Assembly: GCA_963210315.1 (NCBI GenBank)
Contig: OY723241.1
Coordinates: 1,860,001-1,924,000, forward strand
Direction: 5' to 3'
Source: Rhynchopus euleeides
Taxonomy: Eukaryota; Euglenozoa; Diplonemea; Diplonemida; Diplonemidae
Length of the DNA stretch: 64,000 nt
Part shown: one piece after another, positions 12,113 through 20,400 of the stretch
Layout of the letters: each line of letters starts with the position of its first letter
How positions within the stretch are numbered: position 1 is the stretch's first letter
Made by a program: the position numbers and the translations under genes
The notes under the pieces: model-generated
Databases searched by the model: none
What the model was told of the DNA's origin: nothing
The model's input: the letters and a program-made list of their open reading frames with translations, nothing else

Positions 12113-13339
12113 CACCCACCACTGCAGGGAAGGTGTGGGTGGTGGTGGTGGTGGGGTGGGCAAAGAGGAGCCACGCGCCAGGCGAGTTGTGCCCGGCCCA
12201 CCCTCCGCCCCGCGCCACCCCCTCTGGCAGCTGCATAGCAGTGTCGAGTTTTATCGCAGTTTCGAGTTGTGTGTGGGGCCCGGAAGGGCATGCGGCACAT
12301 TGTGCGTGCGGTGCGATTCTTTTATTTTTTATGCGTCTTCTCAACGCCGACTGTCGATTTTTTTTTGCGCAACAAACCAAAGCGCCTTTATTTCATAGCG
12401 CAGTGCGGTGGACGGGGTTCAATACCTCGGGGCCTGCATGCGGGAAAAGGGCAAGATCCCTCCATTGGCGGACACGCCCCTGCCCATCCTTCTCCACCTT
12501 CTCCGCTGATTGACACTATTCTCTTCAGGGGGCGCGAGTGCTGCCCCCCTCCGCAAGCCCCTTCACAAGGCCATCTCATGGAGACGTTTATTGTTGTGCG
12601 CTGTGATGTTCTCTTCATGGAGATGGCCTTGCCCCGACGGCACTGCTTTCTCTCTGTGCCCCCCCACTCTCTCACAGTGTGCCCCACACCCGTCAAGTCA
12701 GCAGGCCACAGGGTTTTTTTTGGAAGCGTCAACACATCGAAGAAGGGACGGTGAATCGCAATTATTTACCACGCTTCCCCCCCCCCCCCCCTGTGTTGGG
12801 GCTGCTGCAAGGGGGCATCCCTTTCCTTTGCTTTTACACCATTCCTCTCCCCCCCTCCCCCGGTGTGCGTGTATATTTTATTTTGGAAAACTCTGTGCGA
12901 TCCTCTCGTGCATACACATACACTCACACACACGACGCACGTTAATCTTTCTGGTTTTGTGGGGGGTCACTCCCACCCTACACGGAAAGCCCCTTCTCTG
13001 TGTGGGCAGTGGAAGAACTTAACACGCTCCCCCTCCTACGGGACGCTCCTACAGTGCCACCTCTACTGCCCCAAGAGAGGGGGTTTCCACACACATTCAC
13101 AATCGCACGAAGGAGGGAAAGGTGCAAAACCACCATGAAGCAACTCCCGCAGTACGCCTTAAAACGGGTGGCCGCAGGTCACCCCCCCACGCCCCTGTCA
13201 TCCCTCTCCATCTCAAAGTGGTCTGCAGCAGCGCCAGCAGCAGCGCTGCTGGCGGTGCTGCTCCCCCCCTCTACCCCCTCTCGGCAAGGGCAATCTGTTT
13301 TTCTCTCGTCTTTTTTCTGTCCTCCGCAGGCGATTGCCC
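12113..13339 (+). other. Intergenic region, no gene seen
   Basis: Contains GGTGGTGGTGG at about 12138-12155, T runs (12355-12366, 12714-12722), a C run at about 12778-12791, and GGAAGCGTCAACACATC at about 12723, which resembles the end of the R2 repeat. Overlapping ORFs on both strands have low-complexity composition and no domain. Confidence 0.5.
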
Positions 13340-14875
13340 CCCCTCCCCGTCCCCCCTCCGCATGCTGAGAAGAAGGTTTTGGGGATCCGGGACATGGGAC
13401 ATGGGGTCTCGCCATATTCTTAGCAGGCATCCCCTCTCCCCTATCCCCCCTCCACAGGCTGCGAAGAAGCTTTTAGGGATCCGGGACGTGGGACTTGGGG
13501 CCTCGCCTTATTCTTAGCAGGCATCCCCTCTTCCTCCACCCCCCTCCCCCGTCCCCCGTCCCCCATCCCCCCTCCGCATGCTGAGAAGAAGGTTTTTGGG
13601 GATCCGGGACATGGGACATTGGACTTGGGGCCTCGCCTTATTCTTAGCAGGCATCCCCTCTTCCTCCACCCCCCTCCCCCGTCCCCCGTCCCCCATCCCC
13701 CCTCCGCATGCTGAGAAGAAGGTTTTTGGGGATCCGGGACATGGGACATTGGACTTGGGGCCTCGCCTTATTCTTAGCAGGGCTCCCCTCTTCCTCCACC
13801 CCCCTCCCCCGTCCCCCGTCCCCCATCCCCCCTCCGCATGCTGAGAAGAAGGTTTTTGGGGATCCGGGACATGGGACATTGGACTTGGGGCCTCGCCTTA
13901 TTCTTAGCAGGCATCCCCTCTTCCTCCACCCCCCTCCCCCGTCCCCCGTCCCCCATCCCCCCTCCGCATGCTGAGAAGAAGGTTTTTGGGGATCCGGGAC
14001 ATGGGACATTGGACTTGGGGCCTCGCCTTATTCTTCGGTCTTAGCAGGCATCCCCTCTTCCTCCACCCCCCTCCCCCGTCCCCCGTCCCCCATCCCCCCT
14101 CCGCATGCTGAGAAGAAGGTTTTTGGGGATCCGGGACATGGGACATTGGACTTGGGGCCTCGCCTTATTCTTCGGTCTTAGCAGGGCTCCCCTCTTCCTC
14201 CACCCCCCTCCCCCGTCCCCCGTCCCCCATCCCCCCTCCGCATGCTGAGAAGAAGGTTTTTGGGGATCCGGGACATGGGACATTGGACTTGGGGCCTCGC
14301 CTTATTCTTCGGTCTTAGCAGGCATCCCCTCTTCCTCCACCCCCCTCCCCCGTCCCCCGTCCCCCATCCCCCCTCCGCATGCTGAGAAGAAGGTTTTTGG
14401 GGATCCGGGACATGGGACATTGGACTTGGGGCCTCGCCTTATTCTTCGGTCTTAGCAGGGCTCCCCTCTTCCTCCACCCCCCTCCCCCGTCCCCCGTCCC
14501 CCATCCCCCCTCCGCATGCTGAGAAGAAGGTTTTTGGGGATCCGGGACATGGGACATTGGACTTGGGGCCTCGCCTTATTCTTCGGTCTTAGCAGGGCTC
14601 CCCTCTTCCTCCACCCCCCTCCCCCGTCCCCCGTCCCCCATCCCCCCTCCGCATGCTGAGAAGAAGGTTTTTGGGGATCCGGGACATGGGACATTGGACT
14701 TGGGGCCTCGCCTTATTCTTCGGTCTTAGCAGGCATCCCCTCTTCCTCCACCCCCCTCCCCCGTCCCCCGTCCCCCATCCCCCCTCCGCATGCTGAGAAG
14801 AAGGTTTTTGGGGATCCGGGACATGGGACATTGGACTTGGGGCCTCGCCTTATTCTTAGCAGGGCTCCCCTCTAC
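13340..14875 (+). repeat. 130/137-bp minisatellite, about 12 copies
   Basis: Tandem units each carry a C-rich half (CCCCCGTCCCCCGTCCCCCA), CCGCATGCTGAGAAGAAGG, GGGGATCCGGGACATGGG and CTCGCCTTATTCTT. Two diverged units lie at the left edge. Then GATCCGGGAC recurs every 130 bp (13601, 13731, 13861, 13991) and afterwards every 137 bp (14128, 14265, 14402, 14539, 14676, 14813) because 7 bp (CGGTCTT) was added. Two variants of the AGCAGG junction (GGCATCCCC, GGCTCCCC) are interspersed. The 137-bp period is not divisible by three, so the repeated minus-strand ORFs here are not genes. Confidence 0.95.
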
Positions 14876-14980
14876 CCCCTGCTGTGTTTGCTTCCCCATC
14901 GCGGCTCTCTGGTGCTCTGCTCTCCGGGGTGCACAGCTTTTTCTGCTCGCTTTTGCTTTTCCATTTCATTTCCTGATGAG

Positions 14981-15126
14981 GGGGGCCCTCGCTACGAGTC
15001 ACTATGAGTCACGAGTCGTCAGTTTTCAGCCAAACATGGCTGACTTCTCACTTTTTCTCACTCAGTCGTCAGCTGATTGAGGGTGTGATATGAGGCACTC
15101 AGTCACACTTGGTAGCGAGGGCCCCC
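14981..15126 (+). mobile_element. MITE M1, copy a
   Basis: 146 bp with terminal inverted repeats GGGGGCCCTCGCTAC (left) and its complement in GGTAGCGAGGGCCCCC (right). It is flanked by a 3-bp duplication GAG (14978-14980 and 15127-15129). The G-rich ends and 3-bp duplication match the habit of PIF/Harbinger elements. There is no coding capacity. Confidence 0.85.
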
Positions 15127-15979
15127 GAGTCTGAGAGTTTCAAAACGTTTCCATCTGTGGGACTGTAAGGGGAGAGAGATAAGTTTTCCCTCAGCGCTGT
15201 GCGTGCTGCTCTGTGCGCTCTGCAGGGTGGGTGGGGGGGAGGGGGCGAGAGGGGCCTTCAACCCTTCTCCTCTTCTCTTTCTCCCTTCAATTCATCACCC
15301 CCCCGCCCCCATGACCACTGCTGCCCAAACGTAGAAACCCTGCCGGCCAGGTCTTCGTGCGTCGCTTCTGCCCCCCTTTATTTCTCAGGCAATATGTTTC
15401 CACTGGTCTCTTCCGGGCTGCGCAAGATTTCCGGGGAGACAAGAAAGAACTGGCAAACACACCAGACCTCCCTTGCTGTTTAACATGGCAAACACGCCCC
15501 GTTGGTGGTATTCTTTGAATTTTTTTGTGTATACCGAGATGCGGGCCCCCCTCACCCCCCCCTTCCCGCAATCATATATATTCTATGGGGGTTCCATGCG
15601 GCAGCTGCATCCCACACAAAACGCAACGAGGAACGACGATTTGCCACATGCGTGTGTTAATGATGTTGAGAATGGGGGTGGGTGGGTAGGGGGTGGTCGT
15701 GGTGGGCTCGTTTCAGTTCAGTGAGGGGAAGGAGGACCCGAACCCGGCGCCCCTCTCTGCTGCCCCACCACACATGCAGATTTTCGGCAGAACAAGACGT
15801 GTCTTGTGGGTGCTGTACAATGCAGTGGTGGGGGGAGGGAGGGGGCGGGGAGCGGGGCCCCATCCCCCGTCGACAGGTATCTCATCCCATTGCGACCGTT
15901 TTGACAGCAAAGTTGGGCCATTTCTTCTGAGCCAGGTTCCTCGGCTTGCCTGGGGATGTTTTTTTTCGACCGTCTGATC
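15127..15979 (+). other. Intergenic spacer between two M1 elements
   Basis: No gene supported. C- and G-rich runs, a T-rich patch near 15520, and GGTGGGTGGGTAGGGGGTGG at about 15675-15697 are the only notable features. Confidence 0.5.
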
Positions 15980-16088
15980 GGGGGCCCTCGCTACCAGTCA
16001 CTGCTCGTCACTGCTCGTCAGCCAGTGAGGGGAAGTGAGCCGTGGCTCACTTTTTCTCACTCAGTCACACTTGGTAGCGAAGGCCCCC
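15980..16088 (+). mobile_element. MITE M1, copy b
   Basis: 109 bp. Left end GGGGGCCCTCGCTACC and right end GGTAGCGAAGGCCCCC, with subterminal CTCACTCAGTCACACTT shared with copy a. Flanked by the 3-bp duplication ATC (15977-15979 and 16089-16091). It contains a short internal direct repeat, CACTGCTCGTCACTGCTCGTC. It lies only 23 bp left of the large transposon end. Confidence 0.85.
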
Positions 16089-16111
16089 ATCGGTAGATTT
16101 ATAGTTTGTCA

Positions 16112-16267
16112 GGGGGGTGTCGATTTTTTCGGTTTTTTTCCGTTTTTTCCTTTTTTTTCGTTTTTTCCGCCTGTGGGCGCTGGCTGCGACTTGGTCAAAA
16201 TTCGACGAAAAAAATCCGAAAAAAAAACGGAAAACGAAAAAACGGAAAATCCCAAAATCGACACCCT
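16112..16267 (+). repeat. Fold-back at the left transposon end
   Basis: GGGTGTCGATTTT at the left and AAAATCGACACCC at the right enclose T-rich then A-rich arms (CGGTTTTTTTCCG... and GGAAAACGAAAAAACGG), so the 156 bp can form one long hairpin. It may be a subterminal transposase-binding structure or a small related MITE; the flanks (TCA and TGA) do not form a clean target duplication by themselves. Confidence 0.6.
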
Positions 16268-16498
16268 GATTTTCCGTTTTTTTCCGTTTTTTTCCCAGTA
16301 CCAGAAACAGGCAGGGTCGTCGTAAGACCGGCGTGCCAAGGGGGAGGTGCTCGCATTTTTTTTTTGGGGGGGTACAGAATGGGTCGTTTTTGGACATTTG
16401 AGCCCACTGCGAGCAGTGCCGGGTCCCGGAAACGCTGTTTCAAACGCTCAAAAGGGGATGTCGTGGGCACCAGAACCCAGTAAATTTATCACAAATGG

Positions 16499-17180
16499 TC
16501 CCACCCACAAACGGGTTACCCCCTGCCTCTCGGGGTTCCCCCCACCCACAAATGGGTTACCCCCAGCCTCTAGGGGTTCCCCCCACCCACAAATGGGTTA
16601 CCCCCTGCCTCTAGGGGTTCCCCCCACCCACAAATGGGTTACCCCCTACCTCTAGGGGTTCCCCCCACCCACAAATGGGTTACCCCCTGCCTCTAGGGGT
16701 TCCCCCCACCCACTAATGGGTTACCCCCTGCCTCTAGGGGTTCCCCCCACCCACAAATGGGTTACCCCCTACCTCTAGGGGTTCCCCCCACCCACAAATG
16801 GGTTACCCCCTGCCTCTAGGGGTTCCCCCCAGCCACAAATGGGTTACCCCCTGCCTCTAGGGGTTCCCCCCACCCACAAATGGGTTACCCCCTGCCTCTA
16901 GGGGTTCCCCCCAGCCGCAAATGGGTTACCCCCTGCCTCTAGGGGTTCCCCCCACCCACAAATGGGTTACCCCCTACCTCTAGGGGTTCCCCCCACCCAC
17001 AAATGGGTTACCCCCTACCTCTAGGGGTTCCCCCCACCTACCAATGGGTTACCCCATACCTCTAGGGGTTCCCCCCACCCACTTATGGGTTGCCCGTGCC
17101 TCTAGGGGTTCGTCTCGGTGTTCGGCGGCTCTAGGGGTTCGTCTAGGCGTTCGTCTAGGGGTTGCGACCCACTAATGGGT
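16499..17180 (+). repeat. 41-bp tandem array of paired mini-hairpins
   Basis: About 15 units of 41 bp followed by a degenerate tail. Each unit has two inverted repeats: ACCCA-CAA-ATGGGT, then ACCCC-(8-9 nt)-AGGGGT. Variation between units is concentrated in the loops (CTGCCT versus CTACCT; CAA, CTA, CTT), while arm bases are mostly kept. It lies between the transposon's left end and its ORF. Confidence 0.9.
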
Positions 17181-17418
17181 TGCTACCTCTCGGATATTCT
17201 TCGGTCGTGTGTGCTTCGGTCATAGGTTCTCTGGTGTGCGATGTCCGTCGTGCCGGTGCCCGCGCTCCCCCCCCCCCCCCCACCCTCTCCAGCCTCGCCC
17301 CCGCCTCTTGGTAGCTGTTTCGCTTTTCTTTTCCGTGTTGTTGTGCCGCACATTACCTCACCACACACCGCCCCCCCCCCCCCTGTAGAGCGCTGTCGGT
17401 TCGTTTCACCTCCTCATC

Positions 17419-20400
17419 ATGTCGCTCGGATCTCAGGTTGAGAGCAAGGTGCGTAGCCTCCAACCAGTGTGCCGTACCAGCGAGCTTCCCGCTATTGTGC
17501 ACGCTGCCGTCAAGCGGGACGGGGCCCACACCTGGTTGAAGGTGAGAGCTGTTTCTCTGGCCCTTGGGGTGCTGTGCAGAGAGTCCGGAGTGGAGATTTA
17601 TGCGGATGAAGAACGGGAAGGCACTCCTGTCCTCTGGTGTTCTGGCCTGTTTACGAGGCATGTCAAGGCCGGAAAGAAAACTTCCGGTTTTGAGTATTGC
17701 GTGCATGTCGGGTGCCGCCACTGCCCGTGCCTGCCGTCGTCTGCTCTTCCCCCCGCACCCGCATCGACTCCGCCTGCTGCCCACCCATCGACTCCGCCCG
17801 CTGCCCCCGCTCCTATGCCCGCCTCGACTCCGCCCGCTGCCCACCCATCGCCTCCGCCCGCTGCCCCCGCTCCTATCGCCTCGACTTCGCCCGCTGCCCC
17901 CCCGTCGACTCCGCCCGCTGCCCCCGCTCCTATGCCCGCCTCGACTCCGCCCGCTGTCCCCGCTCCTATCGCCTCGACTTCGCCCGCTGCCCCCCCGTCG
18001 ACTTCGCCCGCTGCCCCCCCATCGACTCCGCCCGCTGCTCCCCCCACATCCACTCCGCCTGCCCCGCCCGCTCCTCCTGCGGCCTATGCCCCGCCGTTGC
18101 CTCGTGGTATCCACAACATCGGCAACACATGCTACCTTTCGAGCATCCTCCAGATGTTCTGGCGCTGCCCGATGGTGCATGAAATTATTACTGCGGGTAA
18201 TAATGCAGGATGTGGCGTCCGTGAAGAGCTCTCGCTGCTGTTCGGGTCGGGGGGCTCAGCTGCGTGTCCGCGGGGGCTTTTTACAGCCATGGGGCGGAGG
18301 TTCACGATGTTCACCCGGAACATCAACGAGATGTACGACGTCTGCGAGTTCCGGGATTATCTCCTGAGCGCGTTGCCAGAGGCTGTGTCTGACCTCTTCA
18401 CGACACAGTTCGTTGACAAGGTGACGTGCAGGGACTGCCGGAAGACCTCGCAGACGCCGTTCACCTTCTCGTTCAACGACGTCCGCCTCCCCACAGACGG
18501 TTACTTCCCTCTGGAAGAACTCCTTGAAAAGGAGTTCGGGGATGACACTCCCTTGGCAGACGCAGAGAACCGCTACGAATGCGGGAAGTGCGGTGGCCCT
18601 CGCCTTGCTGACAAGCAGCGCTCCCTCTTGTGCACGTCGCACTACTTCGGGATGTCCCTGAGCCGCTTTCGGCATGGGGCTGTGGAGGTGACGAAGCTGA
18701 TGACGCGGGTGTTGATCCCGCGCTTCATCACTCTGCACCCTGACGGTTGTGAGGTGAGGTACCGCCTGCGCTCCTGCATTTTGCATTCAGGAGAAAGCTC
18801 AGGGGGTGGCCACTACTACGGCTACTTCCGTTGCGCTGGAGGGTGGTACCTTCTGGATGACGCCGTCGTCCAGCGCACCAGCGAGGCAGACACCTTCGCT
18901 GCCCTCAACGAGGAGGACGGAGCCGCCACCCCCTACCTGCTTCTCTGGGAGAGGGTGAGTTCGCTCCGCAGTTCGGACGACGTCCCTCGTGCCCCGCGAC
19001 TCGCACCCCCGACGCCATCCACAAGCGTGCAAGGGAATTCCACAGCCCCCGCCGCCCCACAGCCCCCGCCGCCAAGGGCCCCGACACGACTCCCCAAGAC
19101 GTCGCCCCCCGCACCACCGACTGCATCCCCAGCTCCGCAAGGTAATTCCACACAGGCCCCGCCCAAAAAAGAGGAGTCGGTATCATCACTCTCGCTCTTC
19201 ACCGGGGTTAAGTGCACCACCCTCAACCCCATTGCTGCTGCCCTGGTGTGGGCCGTGTACAACCGCCTGCAGGAGCAGACCCCGACCCTCTCAGCCAACG
19301 CTTGCCGCGCGGCCACCCGTGCGAAATTTCAGCAGCCGCCTTTCTCGTGGCAGGTGGGTTCGTGGTCCGACGCCGCTGGGGTATTCCGGCGGGCCATCAA
19401 TAACACCGACGCAGCCGCCTCGATGCACTACATCCCCCGCGACGCCTTTGACTTCGCTGTGTCGGAGACCACCGAGGACGTGCTCGAGAAGCACATCCGG
19501 GATTTTGTCCAGGGTGTGCACAACCTGCCCAGCATGGTGCAGCAGGGGTCGAGGAGCTGGACTCACCAAGAGTTCCACACCCACCTCGTGACAAGGTACT
19601 TCTTTGAAAAGGACAGTACCTTTGTTCACTACGCGTCGACGTACTCCGGCCGGCTGAAGCTGGACTCTGGTGCCAGCCGGAGTGGTACACCCTCTGCGGC
19701 CCGTGTGGCCCCTGCGACCCCTCTGTCCCGTGGGACTCCTGCGCCCCCTGCGACCCCTCTGTCCCGTGGGACTACTGTGCCTGCGACCCCTCTTTCCCCT
19801 GCGACCCCTGTGGCCTCTGCGACTCCGATGACACGCCACGCCACCCAGGACTCCAGCGCTACGAGCGTAACGTGGGACCGGGCACCCGACATCGACCAGC
19901 CCGAGTCGCCGTCCCCTCTGCCTTTGGCCCGCAACCTCTTGGGCCCTCAAGGCACGTCTCTGCCGAACCTCTCACCGGCACAGATCGCGGCTTACGTCCA
20001 GTTGTTCCACTGGATGTTACTGCAGGGGAGTGCCAGCGCGTCTGGTTTGCCGGCTCCCCCAGTCCCTCCCCTGCCGGAAGCACCCCTGCCACAGGCACCC
20101 CTGCCGGAAGCACCCCAGCCACAGGCACCCCTGCCGGAAGCACCCCAGCCACAGGCTCCCCTGCCGGAACCACGACCCCAGCAGGCTCCCCAGCCACAGC
20201 CTCCCCCGCAGATGCCAATCCCACCCCCCAAGAAGCGCAAGGAGCCGACGCCTCGCTCGGCACTGGGTGAGGACGACGTGCACCGGGACACGCCGTCCTA
20301 CGAGCGGCTGAGCACGAAGGGTCGGGCCTTCCCCAGCCAACCCACCCTCGACTCCATGGCAGAGAAGGAATCTGTCAGGAAAGCGTTCGAGGCGGACTAC

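Noticed and set aside
13441-14831. Series of repeated 80-121-residue minus-strand ORFs
   Set aside because: They come from the 130/137-bp minisatellite; periods not divisible by three shift the frame each unit, so no protein is conserved.
16499-17180. CRISPR-like array
   Set aside because: The 41-bp units are contiguous with no unique spacers and lie in eukaryotic transposon DNA.
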